Assembly: GCF_032854445.1 (NCBI RefSeq)
Contig: NC_088306.1
Location: 29,919,764 to 29,983,763 of the forward strand
Source of the DNA: Liolophura sinensis
Lineage: Eukaryota > Mollusca > Polyplacophora > Chitonida > Chitonidae
DNA length: 64,000 nt
Direction: 5' to 3'
A program made the translations under genes and the position numbers. Numbering within the stretch: position 1 is the first letter of the stretch; every line of letters starts with the position of its first letter. The notes under the pieces are model-generated. The model was given only the letters and a program-made list of their open reading frames with translations, made no database searches and was not told the DNA's origin. Shown here in pieces: positions 36,926 to 49,020 of this stretch.

Positions 36926-37009
36926 AACATACAAAACTTCAGCATTCTTCGTGCAAAGTTCATCATAGAAAATGTGCCTGGCGTGGAATCTCTTGAGCCT
37001 ACGCGTCAT

Positions 37010-37135
37010 ATACCAGCCGTCAACCAATAAGGACGTTCCAGGTCAATAACAGCACGGGCAATTCCCAAAACGACGCATAACACAAACCAACCAAAGAACT
37101 AAGAAAGTATATAAAGTACAAAAATAGGACGGAAT
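37010..37135 (+). repeat. Dispersed repeat family B
   Basis: Shows CCAGCCGTCAACCAATAAGG, ACGTTCCAGGTCAATAACAG and ACACAAACCAACCAAAGAAC, as in the copies at 36405, 45340 and 59850. Confidence 0.75.
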
Positions 37136-37192
37136 GACGCAAAGACAAGTAATCAACAGTTTACAATATTGCACCGCTCTTTTGCACAATAT

Positions 37193-37216
37193 TTTACCAT
37201 TTTTAAAAATGGTAAA
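37193..37216. other. Perfect 24-bp palindrome
   Basis: The sequence beginning TTTACCATTTTT equals its own reverse complement over 24 bases with no spacer, and could extrude as a hairpin. Confidence 0.9.
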
Positions 37217-37369
37217 CGGTATCTAACAGTAGTTTTCTTGCTAAAGTAAGAAAATGTTATGAACAGCCTGAATTTATGCGCTGACAAAGGTATTCGTATG
37301 GAAATCAGCCGCAATATACGTTCTATGTTATTAATTACAAGAACAATTTTCTAAACAACGTTAAATGCA

Positions 37370-37700
37370 AAGTCAGAAGTTTGTGAAGTAAGAAGTATGC
37401 GAATTTTGAACTTTGTGAAGAAAGAAGTATGCGAAGTTAGAAGATTGTGAAATAAGAAGTTTGTGAAGTAAGAAGTATGCGAAGTCAGAAGTTTGTGAAA
37501 TAAGAATTAAGAAGTATGCAAAGTTTGAACTTTGTGAAGTAAGAAGTATGTGAAGTTTGAACTTTGTGAAGTAAGAAGTATGCGAAGTTTGAACTTTGTG
37601 AAGTAAGAAGTTTGTGAAGTAAGAAGTTTGTGAAGTAAGAAGTTTACAAAATTAGAAGTTTGAAGTAAGAAGCCTGTGAAGTGAGAATTTAGGATGAACT
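37370..37700. repeat. Irregular short tandem repeat, GTGAAGTAAGAAGT-based
   Basis: About 20 loosely spaced copies of GTGAAGTAAGAAGTTT or the variant GCGAAGTTTGAACTTT. Period varies between about 16 and 40 bp, with local higher-order pairs. Confidence 0.85.
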
Positions 37701-37839
37701 GAAGCTAAGAAAAGCAGTCAAAAGCAGCGCGGTCATCACTGTCGTGTAGTTCAAGGTGACACCAATATGCTGCGTGCTAATGGAATGTCCCGAGAGATCC
37801 CATAAACTCGGCCAATCTTATCCTCGGTCATTAAGTATA

Positions 37840-37935
37840 ATTACAGGTAAATGGACAGACTACAACAATACGAAGCCACAAGCCATTATTTGCGTCGGTG
37901 GCGAAATCAAAACAACCCCCACTCCAATCCAAAAC
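37840..37935 (+). repeat. Dispersed repeat family C, tail part
   Basis: Shows GCCATTATTTGCGTCGGTGG plus CGAAATCAAAACAACC, matching GGCATTATTTGCGACAGTAG and CGAAATGAAAACGACC at 43690. It precedes the 37-bp array, as the C tail at 41.5 kb precedes the 44-bp array. Confidence 0.65.
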
Positions 37936-38089
37936 AAGATGACCCCACACGTATCATCCCCGGTGCAATTACCTTTAATAAAAGCTCAGTCGGAAGATGA
38001 TGCTGATAAAAGGTGTGGTCGATGTGTACCAGAAGAATTCAGACGCCAGTATGTGTCCCTGATCGTGTCTATTTCTCTCGAGGTAAATA

Positions 38090-38315
38090 TGTCGTCCTGA
38101 AGCACACGTAGTCGTGCTAAACACTGTCTTCCTGAAGCACACGCGGTCGTGCTAAGCACCCTGTCTCCCTGAAGCACACGTAGTCGTGCTAAACACTCTG
38201 TTGCCCTGAAGCACACGCAATCGTGCTAAACACTCTGTTGCCCTGAAGCACACGTAGTCGTGCTAAACACTCTGCTGCCCCGAAGCACACGTAGTCGTGC
38301 TAAACTCTCTGTTGC
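38090..38315. repeat. Tandem repeat, 37-bp unit, about 6 copies, hairpin in each unit
   Basis: Units carry CTGAAGCACACGTAGTCGTG, then CTAAACACTCTGTTGCC. Spacings are 35, 37, 37, 37 and 37 bp. Each has an AGCAC...GTGCT inverted repeat able to form a short stem. Not related to the other 37-bp array at 25.7 kb. Confidence 0.93.
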
Positions 38316-38429
38316 CTCATTTCTCAATGTTTGTAGATTTATAGTTGATCATACGCTCAGTATATAAATAACTACCCATAAAATGTCGTGTATAATACTA
38401 CTTAAAAATAAAATGAAGACGTACAGCAT

Positions 38430-38695
38430 GAAGATAAAAAACAGAGCAGCCACTACAATGTGATAGCTGGCAAACGGTCAGATGTACACGGGAAAATAGG
38501 CCACTTTTCAATTTACCTCAGCTAGGATTTTATTCAGACTGATCAAGTAAATACATAAATAGTAGAAAATTACACCCCCACCTCCCTAGTACCAAGCTTT
38601 AAGGAGAATCAGTTAAAAAAATCAGTGATGTTAATTGTAATTGATTAGACGTCACTGGTCTAAAATGCTCAAAACCTGGCTAATTTCACGTGCGT
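38430..38695 (+). repeat. Dispersed repeat family A, long copy
   Basis: Shows CAATGTGATAGCTGGCAAAC, then TTTACCTCAGCTAGGATTTT, then GTGATGTTAATTGTAATTGA, then GTCACTGGTCTAAAATGCTC. It begins about 115 bp after the end of the 37-bp array. Confidence 0.85.
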
Positions 38696-39844
38696 TTTTG
38701 TTAGGCACTCTCTTAACTGATATTCTTTGAATTTGGTGGTTTCAATGTGGCTAATTTGATCGGCTCTTCAACTTCTAAATTAATCCCAAAATTTCGTCGA
38801 TTTTTCATTCTGTATTAACCACTATGGACATTGACAAACTGACGTGTTTACCTAAATAATTAGTATATTTACTACATTTGACAATGATGTAAAACTCTAT
38901 AAAGACAGAACTAACTCAGAATACAAGGAACCGTTAGAGAAAAGGCAAGTTAGTCTAAAAGACATTTGCTACTGTATACTACAAGAATGGCACATGATGA
39001 TTCAGAACCGCCACAGATTCCTGGTGGTGCCAGGGGGATTTCAAGACGCTTCCTTATAACAGAAAGTCCAGATATCTTGATTAAATTTTCGGCCAATTTT
39101 AGCCTCTGGATCAGTGATGTCTAAAAAATTTCAATTAACATCAATGTTTTTTTGTAGACTGGTGCTGGAGAGCGAGTAATTTGCTAGTTTTTGAGAATAT
39201 GCGTGACCAAATGGAATAAAACCTGAATAAACTTAACAATGGGCTAGATTTCACCATTTGTCAATCATCACCCTGCCGTCAGTGCCGTGGTTTTACTCTC
39301 TATGATACCATTAAATCAAAAGACGCGTGAATGGTTAGTCAGCAAGGAATTCAAGGAGACGAGGTTAATGCCTAGATTCGTGTTGTTGAAGAAATCAAAC
39401 CCAAAGCGAATAAGCCAAAATGGGCGGGGGGTCGCCAAATCTACTAGGCCTAATGGAGAGAGGAATTCCTGAAGGCATGAACTTAGTCCGAAGACACTGC
39501 TGATAAAATGAACGGTCTGTGTCTTATTTATAGAGTTTGTTTCAGGTCATAATTATTCCCCCCATGATAATTCTATGGACGTGAAAAACACGCGTCAGAA
39601 TACCACTGCTGGTAAATCTCACTGCACACGCATTAAGCATGGGAAGAACTCTTCATATACATCTTAAATGTAACTTCTTGGTTAACTTGTTACAATAACA
39701 CAACCTTGTCAGATGGGATTTTGTGGGCAAGTTGCCTATCAGGTTCAGTTATGGGATTTGTTTGTATTTCCTCTGACTGAGGGATGGAAACCAAATGTGG
39801 TGATGTGTCGGAAAATAACAGACAGGTAGTCTTTGAAAAGTAGG

Positions 39845-40100
39845 TGTCAGCGATAAAGCCATTGGATCAAATCATCATCGGGTAGACCAGTTTAACCGGT
39901 ACATCCGTTGATAGGTGGCAGACGCCGGTGTTTGTTTTCTGTAATAGACCGACAGGGATTCCCTCGCACTCTGCTAATTTGATCCATCAACACAACTCTT
40001 TGATTTTAAGTTAATGCAGTTGACACCTTTGACGTCCACTAAGCCTGTCTGGACAGTTGACACGCGATGGCCCCCAACCAGGCAATAATGGCAAAGTTTT
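39845..40100 (+). repeat. Dispersed repeat family C, head copy 1
   Basis: Starts TCAGCGATAAAGCCATTGGA and includes AGACCAGTTTAACCGGTACA, CACAACTCTTTGATTTTAAG and ACCAGGCAATAATGGCAAA. Homologous to 42818-43066 and 44091-44354. Confidence 0.88.
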
Positions 40101-41219
40101 ATGGGCGGAATTTGTGATTTTACGCTCGGTGTTTCCCACCCCTAAGCACAGGCAGGCACCGCCCCCTGTTTTCCATTGGGCGAGACATCTTTTTTAGATC
40201 GTTTCACATAATTCTGTTGAAAATTTGAGGAAATTTTGTCCAAAATTTTTTTTGTTTTGTCTGGAAAAGCCTAAACAAACCGTTACTTTATATAAATGTC
40301 AATTTACCGTGGGTTTTTCCCTTATGCCTGATGAGACATCAATTATCAAATGATCGTGCATGTCTTTTTTCACTCCTCTAAGCTTGGTTTGTAAATGTAC
40401 TATATTCCGTTTGTCTTAGTCGCTGTCTGTAAAATCAGTCACACTAGCTTCCAAAGTTCTAAAATTCTAAAACACCAATCAACACAAGCTCTACACATCG
40501 GTATGTGGAAGTCCATATTCTTGCACAGAAAATGAAGTTAGAACACTTTTTCCAATTCATAATATTACACTGCATCAGTTTGGTTTCAATGGCAAGACCT
40601 TATTGCCACGGGTCACGTCATAATTACTAAAAAAACGGTGGCATGCTGGATGTAGAGCGGAGTTCATTATGTTTTGACGAAGGGCAACAACTCCGTGTGC
40701 TCCTATACTGCTGTCGACTTGCATGCAAGCTAAAACCGTTTCTGACACACCCATATTTCCCATTGTGCGCATGTTTTAGTATAATATAACCTTGATAAAA
40801 GAGTTTGATTTCATCTCTTGTCTAGTATATGATCTTACTGCAGTATGGTTTTAGAAATGGATGTCAGGAAATTTTGTTATAAAAAACCGTGAAGTGTATT
40901 CGCTGAGACAGTAAAGTAGGTTGTATAACTGCGTGGGGTTTGTTCTAACCGCATGTTGGTGCATCAGTTCTAAAACAAATTACTCTCCACATCCATTGTA
41001 CAGCATGCCACTTGTTTTTGAATGATTCTGACGACACCGGAGGCAATGAGTTTTAAAACCAGGCTTATGGAGTTTAACATTATGAATTAGAAAAAGTATT
41101 CCAACTGCATTTTCCTTGCAATAATATACATGCACAACATATCAATGTGTACAGATTGTGTTGTTACGTGTCACTAACGACAGGCAATTTTGGTAGCTAA
41201 TATGACTTACTTTACAGAT

Positions 41220-41755
41220 AGCTGAATAAAGGCGGCTGGCTAAATGAAATAGACTTTATAGTGGATGTATAACAAGTGCATTTGTGTGTCTCTGGAGGCT
41301 CATTGATGATTGAGGTCATTGTGTCCGTTATACACAGATTTACTTTATAGATTGGCGGGCATGATTGTTAAAGGTCACCATATTGTGCACTTGAGGTTCG
41401 AGGTGATACAAGGAGGTGATAAACTCGACTAATTTTATCGTCCATTGTTAAATGTGTATGTGTAATTACATATAAATGGAAGGACGGCCAGAAAGACAAG
41501 AAGATGTTGACTTATGACATTACCTTACGTCGGTGGCCAATTGACTCGAATCAAACACTAAAAGAGCTATTAGCATTATTGGAGCAAAGATTCTCGGACG
41601 AAATGATCTTAGTCAAAAGCCCATTCTGTAGATAATATTGATAAAATTGGATGACCAGTATGTCTAGATAGCATTCATTCAGCCATCTTTGTTTCCAATC
41701 GTAATTAACTATCCTGCGATTGTTCTGTGGTTCTGGGAAACACGATATACGAGTC
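41220..41755 (+). repeat. Dispersed repeat family C, tail part
   Basis: Shares GATAAACTCGACTAATTTTA, GGACGGCCAGAAAGACAAG and a GGTTCTGGGAAACACGA block with 43430-43830 (there GATAAACTTTCCTAATTTTA, AGACGGTCAGAAAGATAAC, GGCTCTGAGGAAACACGAC). It runs directly into the 44-bp array. Confidence 0.75.
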
Positions 41756-42420
41756 CCCATGTATCTCACACCTTACTTCTTACAGGTATGCTAGGACTCC
41801 CCATGCATCTCACACCTTACTGCTTACAGGTATGCTAGGACTTCCCATGCATCTCACACCTTACAGCTTACAGGCATGCTAGGACTCCCCTTGTATCTCA
41901 CACCTTACTGCTTACAGATATGCTAGGACTCCCCTTGCATCTCACACCTTACTGCTTATAGGCATGCTAGGAATCCCCTTGCATCTCACACCTTACTGCT
42001 TACAGGCATGCTAGGACTCCCCATGCATCTCACACCTTACTGCTTACAGGCATGCTAGGACTCCCCTTGCATCTCACACCTTACTGCTTACAGGTATGAT
42101 AGGACTCCCCTTGCATCTCACACCTTACTGCTTCCAGATATGCTAGGGCTCCCCTTGCATCTCACACTTTACTGCTTCCAGATATCCTAGGACTCCCCTT
42201 GCATCTCACACCTTACTGCTTACAGGTATGCTAGGACTCCCTTTGCATCTCACACCTTACTGCTTACAGGTATGCTAGGACTCCCCATGCTTCTCACACC
42301 TTACTGCTTACAGATATGCTAGGACTCCCCTTGCATCTCACACCTTACTGCTTACAGGTATGCTAGGACTCCCCTTGCATCTCACACCTTACTGCTTCCA
42401 ATACGTTAGGACTCCCCATG
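41755..42420. repeat. Minisatellite, 44-bp unit, about 15 copies
   Basis: Units of CTTACTGCTTACAGGTATGC, TAGGACTCCCCTTGCATCTC and ACAC, 44 bp apart throughout, with few substitutions. Homogeneous copies suggest active turnover. It lies between a family C tail and a family A copy. Confidence 0.96.
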
Positions 42421-42534
42421 CAAGGATTCGCCTTGCCACAAGAAGACACAGTATATGTCACACACCTAATGACTCCTCGACAACAGATGACTGAAAAATT
42501 GTTAACTACGACGTTAAATCTTAAGCATACATAC

Positions 42535-42780
42535 ATATACATACATACAGCACAGAGAGTAAAACAGTATGATAGCTGGGTAATGGTCAGGGTATCGTTC
42601 TAACTGTTCCTGCCCATGATTACATAGTAGCAAATTACATGCACCCTAGCACCATGGCCTTAGCAGAATAGGTAAAAGAATGCAGTAATGTTAATTGTAA
42701 TTTACTATAAGTCATTGATCTAGAATTGCCCAAAATGTTGTGATGTCATCACATTCAGCATACAATAACAGTGAAACAAT
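42535..42780 (+). repeat. Dispersed repeat family A, long copy
   Basis: Shows AGTATGATAGCTGGGTAATG, TAGTAGCAAATTACATGCAC, TGCAGTAATGTTAATTGTAA and CATTGATCTAGAATTGCCCA. It follows the 44-bp array by about 115 bp and is followed within 40 bp by a family C head. Confidence 0.85.
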
Positions 42781-42817
42781 AGTCTTGTATATATGAAGCG
42801 AATTTATATGGGTAATT

Positions 42818-43066
42818 GTCAGCGATAAAGCCATTATGTCAATATATATCATTATATCAGGACAACTGACGATAGGTGACAGACGCTGTGGTTTTTGTTG
42901 TCTGGTACAGGCCGACAGAAATTCGCTCACACTCGCTAATTTGATCGATCGACACAACTCTTTCATTTGTAAGTTAATGTAATTGATGCCTTTGATGTCT
43001 TATATACCTCTAGCTGACCGACAAAAGACGCGCGATGGCCTTGAGCCAGGCAATGATGGCAAACTA
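42818..43066 (+). repeat. Dispersed repeat family C, head copy 2
   Basis: Starts CAGCGATAAAGCCATTATGT. Includes CACACTCGCTAATTTGATCG, CACAACTCTTTCATTTGTAA and GCCAGGCAATGATGGCAAAC. The related tail is at 43430-43870. Confidence 0.88.
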
Positions 43067-43429
43067 ACCGTGTTTTGGCTACGATTGGACACAAGCGTTT
43101 TCTAGGTGGACGTTATGATCTTACACACCGTGCATGCTACCATAGGTACAATCTGACACGGAATCCTGTTTACCTGTGTTATGCTAACAACATAACTCAT
43201 CTCCTAAATAAGTGTCTGGACATGAAATGCTAGATTTCATTTAAGTGTTTTGTTCAAAACTCCCCACCTAATCTCATCCATACCCTGAACCACGACACAA
43301 ACCCTGCTGAGATAAAAGATGAGATGATTTAACCGTCATGTGTGTCCAGAGGTCAGTTATTACACGCTTTTCACTGCTTTGTTTTTTACTTAATGGGTTA
43401 GTCTAGCATTGTACACAAAACAATTGTGT

Positions 43430-43870
43430 TTATCTCTAGAAGCTAAATGGCGCATGCGGTGATTGTTCTTGATGTACAGATAACATTACTTTACAGTATG
43501 GCGTATATATAAAAAAAGGGGGACAGCATATTGTACAGCTGTTTTGTCCAAAGTGATACGAATACGCTTACACCTAATAGAGTTTCCGGAAAGAGCTTCG
43601 ATAAACTTTCCTAATTTTACCCTCCATTTTTTCTTCCATTTAACGATAACTGGTAAGACGGTCAGAAAGATAACAGATGTGGACAGAAGGCATTATTTGC
43701 GACAGTAGCGAAATGAAAACGACCTCAACTGATCAACTGGCATGGACAATGTGTCTCATAATCGTTGTTTTTCATCGTAATTATTTCTCCCATGGTGGCT
43801 CTGAGGAAACACGACAAAGGAACCTTAGTACACCGCAGATCTCAGTGCGTGTACACCATAGAAACAACTG
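43430..43870 (+). repeat. Dispersed repeat family C, tail part
   Basis: Homologous to 41220-41755. Here no tandem array follows, so this copy shows the element without a repeat expansion. Confidence 0.7.
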
Positions 43871-44090
43871 CTAAGAATTATATTATTTATGTAACTTGTT
43901 TAATTTAACGTGCACGTTCACATTCAGATCCCTTTTAAACTGCAATTTAGGAATATTTTGTCCGCGAAGGTCAGTCATGTGGTCTGATTATAATTCCTCT
44001 CAAGTATTGGACGTGAAAACCGGCTGTTTGTGAAGATTTCTGAAAACAACTAACATGTATAGGTTTTGGTATATCAGACACATTGATAAT

Positions 44091-44354
44091 CGTAGGCGCC
44101 AAGAGTAAAGCCATTATATCAAATCATCATTGCACAGACCAGTTTAACCGGCACATCCATCGATAGGTGACAGACTCCAGTGTTTGTTGTCCGTTACAGA
44201 CCGACAGGGATTCCTTCACACTCTGCTAATTTGATCGATCTACACAACTCTTTGATTTTTAAGTTAATGTAAGTGCTGCCTTTGCTGTTGTCTAAACCTG
44301 TCTCTGACCCGATACAAGACAGGCGATGGCCCTGAGCCAGACAATCATAGTGAA
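44091..44354 (+). repeat. Dispersed repeat family C, head copy 3
   Basis: Shows AGAGTAAAGCCATTATATCA, AGACCAGTTTAACCGGCACA, CACAACTCTTTGATTTTTAA and GAGCCAGACAATCATAGTG in family order. Confidence 0.85.
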
Positions 44355-45021
44355 TTAACCGTGTTACGGCGACGTTTTGACATAAACGATTTTGAGAACG
44401 CGATGATCTAAGAGACAAGAAAACTGTATTGACTATCGAAAGAAAAATTCAAACAACGACAATCTCATTTCCGCCATGCGTCAAGGGAAGAAAAATTGGC
44501 TCTTTCTCAATTTGTTCATGGTGTCTAGCTGAAAAACGTCTCCTACCTGTGTGTTTAGAGAAGATGTTATGCAGTCATTGTGCATAACGTTTCGAGAACT
44601 AAGAATTTTGAAGAATTTTCCTCTTATATGACTGGGGTAGAACATGTAGAATGTTTTTACTTCACACAATGTAAAACGGGAAAAACAGACTTCCGATGCC
44701 TTACACATAAGAATGTACAAAATCGGAGAAATGTAAAGAATTGATACAGCACATATGTATCTATATCCACAAAAAGGCATTGGCGTGTAAATTATGATTA
44801 CGAATAGCGTTGGCGACAATCAAACTCAACTATGTTAAATACAGTTGGGCGAAAAGTAAAACTGTTTTCTTGTTTTGTCTACAATAACACATCTGAGAAC
44901 AAACGTTTTATAACGGTACCAAGATATACGAAGCAAGGTGGTATCCATGATTAAAATGACACCTCTCGTCGTTTTAATTAGAGTGGATAAAAAAGTGCTG
45001 TGAAGTGGCGTATCGGGCCCC

Positions 45022-45022
<1 letters not shown>

Positions 45023-45079
<57 letters not shown>
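45023..45079. repeat. (TA)n microsatellite
   Basis: About 28 uninterrupted TA dinucleotides between CCCCAC and GATTTCTAGG. Likely length-polymorphic and prone to cruciform formation. Confidence 0.98.
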
Positions 45080-45082
<3 letters not shown>

Positions 45083-45339
45083 TTCTAGGTTTGCTGCCCT
45101 GTCCTGTCTGGTGTCTAGGTGTGTTTATTCAGTTACAAAGCAGCGTAAATTGGGAGGCACTGGGGTCATTCTGCTTGGAAACTCCGTTGCAGTAGAATGC
45201 GTGTCCATCTAACCATGATAAATCCCAGGTTAATGAAGAAAAAAAACAACACTTATTAACTGACTTTTTCATATTTAAACTTATGTCTTCCCAAAACGTT
45301 ACTGATTCTATATGCGTCGAAACACACTATTGTACGAAA

Positions 45340-45550
45340 GCTGTCAACCAAGATGGGCGTTCCAGGTCAAGGTCTATTTTTAAAACGACGTTTAACACAA
45401 ACCACCAAAGACCTTTAAAGAAAGTACATAAAGTATAAAATTAGGATGGACTCATACATAGGGAAGCAGTCAACAGTTTTCATTGTTGCTGGAAAGACGC
45501 AAGGAATGTTTTAGGCGAATCAGTGTCCAAATCGTGTAGCATGCTGGTAT
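45340..45550 (+). repeat. Dispersed repeat family B
   Basis: Shows CTGTCAACCAAGATGGGCGT, CACAAACCACCAAAGACC, AGTCAACAGTTTTCATTG and AAATCGTGTAGCATGCTGGT, in the same order as 36405-36615. Confidence 0.8.
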
Positions 45551-47034
45551 ATAATAAATTGTCGATAATATAATAATGTATCTCAATTGCGATTAGACAT
45601 GGCACATAGATATGATGTATGATCTATACAGAGCCGAAACATGATTAGTTCTAAGAAATCTCATTTGAATCTAATTTGACTTTTTGTGTGTGTTCAACTA
45701 GGCCTGGTTTCACAAAGATGTCGCACACGTATACGATAACCGCCCATATAGGACAATGGTACAGTAATAGTGACGCATAAAATATCATACGACAACTGAA
45801 CGATAAAATTTTGTCCTACGCCGCTCTGTGAAACTTGACCCTGTCCTGTGAAATTTGCTGTTGGTATTTTATGTAACAGTAATGGAAACAGATGTGCACA
45901 CACTAAAAAAATAGGTGTATGTACTGCAAACAGAAACACTGGACCATCCAGTGACCTAATGGCGTGGGTTTGATAATGGGGGAATTGAGATAATGGGAAT
46001 CACAAAATACAGCGATAAAACGTTATCAGCATTAACAAAAACCATACACCTAAAGTCTGATTTGTAAAAAAATATGAGATTAGGCTAATCAACTGTGCAC
46101 ACGTGGCTGTACCTGCCACAAGAAAGGTTTCTTGAAATGGCGCATTTCTTCTTTGCCAATGAGTCGCCGAAAAATAGCCAAATTTTTGGTAGAATTCTTG
46201 AAAAAAGGCTCATACGCCAAATTGTCAGTTTTTGCTTCAGCTTGGACTGCTTGATGTGGCGTAGGTCATCAGCAAACCGTAAATAATAATCTAGGAGAGA
46301 CGAATGGTGTACTCAGACCCGCAGGCTGTGTTCATAAACTGAAAAAAACTAGTCTTTTAATTTTAACACAAAGTCTGAGTGTCTGAGTGATGTTAGAATG
46401 TATTTTGCTATTGCAACAGATTATTCCGTCAAATATAACACACATATTCCATTAATTCAAAATAAGGATTCCACTGGACTAACAGGATATTATGTTGAGT
46501 ATGATACACTATTATGTTATAAAAACAGAATACATTCTTGCATCACTCAGACAACATACTTTCTGTTAACGGATAAATTAACAGATAAATTTTTGAGCGT
46601 TCGCACGTTTGACTACCGTTATGCATGGCTGTTGGTTGGTTTTCAGATAGGGCATCCCCAAATAATCGCCTACAGCTGAATATATAATACGCCATGCCAA
46701 TTTATATCACATACGGGAAAGTTAGGTGATTAAGCAGCGGATTATCGAAAGATTAGCTAGAAACGGTCACATAAGGACGCCTATATTGTCTGAGACGTAC
46801 CGCATAGTTTAGGTGAAACGAATATATTCACAGAAACAGAAATTAGAAATGTCATGCTTATCTCTTTTCCTTTCTTTTTCATTTGGTATTCTTTACTCGA
46901 CTGGGGATTAAAGCCACATTCAAGATTTTTCATTTAACTGCCACAGGTCAAATTTATGACCGAGGTAAACGAGGTACCTGACTAATCATTTTCACCGAAA
47001 GCCGCGGCCGAAATAGCGGGAACTGGATTCGAAC

Positions 47035-47315
47035 AAGCTGTCTCATTGGTCTGGGATACGGAAATCGCATTGGTCTGGGACCTGGCAACCGTATGGGTCT
47101 GGGACCTGGCAACCGCACGGGTCTGGTGCCTTGCAATCGCATTGGTCTGGGATCTGGCCACCGCAATGGTCTGGGATCCGGCAACCGCATTGGACTGGGA
47201 TCCGGCAACCGCATGGGTCTGCGACTTGGCAACCGCATGGGTGTGGGACTTGGCAACCGCATGGGTCTGGGACTTGGCAACCTCATGAGTCTGGGACCTG
47301 GCAACCGCATTGTCT
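47035..47315. repeat. Minisatellite, 24-bp unit, about 11 copies
   Basis: Units of CGCATGGGTCTGGGACTTGG plus CAAC. GC-rich compared with its surroundings and unrelated to the 24-bp array at 22-24 kb. All frames on both strands stay open; not treated as coding. Confidence 0.93.
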
Positions 47316-47649
47316 ATGGTGAGGCAGAGAAAACAGACCTTATTACAATGGAAATGGAAATTATGCTGGCTGGTTGTCAGAGCCGAAAGCAGATCCTACA
47401 TCGCACTACTTTATACTGCGCATGCGCCGCAGTCTAAAGCTCGTTCTACATTACTGCCACTGCTGGCAACATGTGTACACAAATCTCTAAATCGGCTCAG
47501 GGGGATCTGGCAGAAAACGGCGCTTCAACTTTTGCTTCTATTAATATTTGATACATATGCATTTTTTTGCATCTAAACTATGGAAAACATTATTCCAACG
47601 CACATCTAATGAAATTTTACTCATGAATGCTAACTATAGATCAGCGGGA

Positions 47650-48480
47650 GGTTATCGTTACCTTGACGACATGTGTTAAGTCCGCGGGAGGGCGTCATTG
47701 CCTGTTATGTCCGTATATCGTTGCTTCATCAAATGTCTTAGATCCTCGGGAGGGCGCCATTGCCTGTTATGTCCGTATATCGTTACCTCCATCACATGTC
47801 TTAGATCCGCGGGAGGGCGTCAGTGTCTGTTATATCCGTATATTGTTACAGCCATCACATGTCTTGGTCCGCGGAAGGGCGACATTGCCTGTTATGTCCG
47901 TATATTGTTACCTCCATCACATGTCTTGGATCCGCGGGAGGGCGCCATTGCCTGTTATGTCCGTATATTGTTACCTTCATCACATGTCTTAGATCCGCGG
48001 AAGGGCGTCAGTGCCTGTTATGTCCGTATATTGTTACCTCCATCACATGTCTTAGATCCGCGGAAGGGCGCCATTGCCTGTTATGTCCGTATATTGTTAC
48101 CTCCATCACATGTCTTGGATCCGCGGGAGGGCGCCATTGCCTGTTATGTCCGTATATCGTTACCTCTATCACATGTCTTAGATCCGCGGGAGGGCGTCAG
48201 TGCCTGTTATGTCCGTATACTGTTACCTCCATCACATGTCTTAGATCCGCGGAAGGGCGTCATTGCCAGTTATGTCCGTATATTGTTACCTCCATCACAT
48301 GTCTTAGATCCGCGGAAGGGCGCCATTGCCTGTTATGTCCGTATATCGTTACCTCCATCACATGTCTTGGTCCGCGGAAGGGCGCCATTGCCTGTTATGT
48401 CTGTATATTGTTACCTCCATCACATGTTTAGATCCGCGGAAGGGCGCCATTGCCTATTATGTCCATATAGCCTTACTTCC
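47650..48480. repeat. Minisatellite, 63-bp unit, about 13 copies
   Basis: Units of TCCGCGGGAGGGCGCCATTG, CCTGTTATGTCCGTATATTG, TTACCTCCATCACATGTCTT and AGA(T), mostly 62-63 bp apart. Each unit carries a CCGCGG core. It ends about 100 bp before a family A copy. Confidence 0.95.
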
Positions 48481-48579
48481 ATTTTATTTATTGGTGTTAT
48501 TGGTAAATTGTTGATCTAATAAAGTTTTGAATATTAATAGCTTAGGCATATTCGTGGTAAATATAATATACTTGAAACG

Positions 48580-48770
48580 CACAGCACAGAAATAAAATGC
48601 AGTGCAGCGACGACAGTGTGATAGCTGGCAAATGGTCACACGTAGCCAATACGGCCTCACACGTAGAAATACGGCCTCTTGTTAATTTACCTTAGTTTGG
48701 GTTTTATTCCAACTGTTCATATAAATGCAAAATAGTAGCAAATTACATGCCCCCTAGCAACCAGGATTCA
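48580..48770 (+). repeat. Dispersed repeat family A
   Basis: Shows GCAGCGACGACAGTGTGATA, GCTGGCAAATGGTCACACGT, TAATTTACCTTAGTTTGGGT and TAGTAGCAAATTACATGCCC. The best preserved start of the family in this window. Confidence 0.85.
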
Positions 48771-48839
48771 ACAAAAGATATTCGACTTTTTGAAAAGTAT
48801 ATTTGGATCATCATTACGATTATTTGTACGAACTTGACT

Positions 48840-49020
48840 TTTTGTACGTTGACAAAGGGTAAAATTCAATGTCAAGGAGGTTGCATGTTCGAATCCAGCA
48901 TTCGCTGCTTTTGTCGAAATTTTAAGTCACAGTGATTTTCCGGTACCTAAAAAGGAGTGATGGTTTCACCTGGGCTCTATCCCGTTTCCGTTGGTGTTTT
49001 ACGTTGTACGTCGAAAATAA
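48840..49020 (+). mobile_element. tRNA-derived SINE-like fragment
   Basis: A B-box-like CATGTTCGAATCCAGCATTC is followed by CACCTGGGCTCTATCCCG and GGTGTTTTACGTTGTACG. The arms are not base-paired as in a tRNA. Confidence 0.45.

Noticed and set aside
47698-48519. 273-codon plus-strand frame with repeating SHVLDPREGAIACYVRI
   Set aside because: Translation of the 63-bp array; a second frame of 202 codons overlaps it in the same region.
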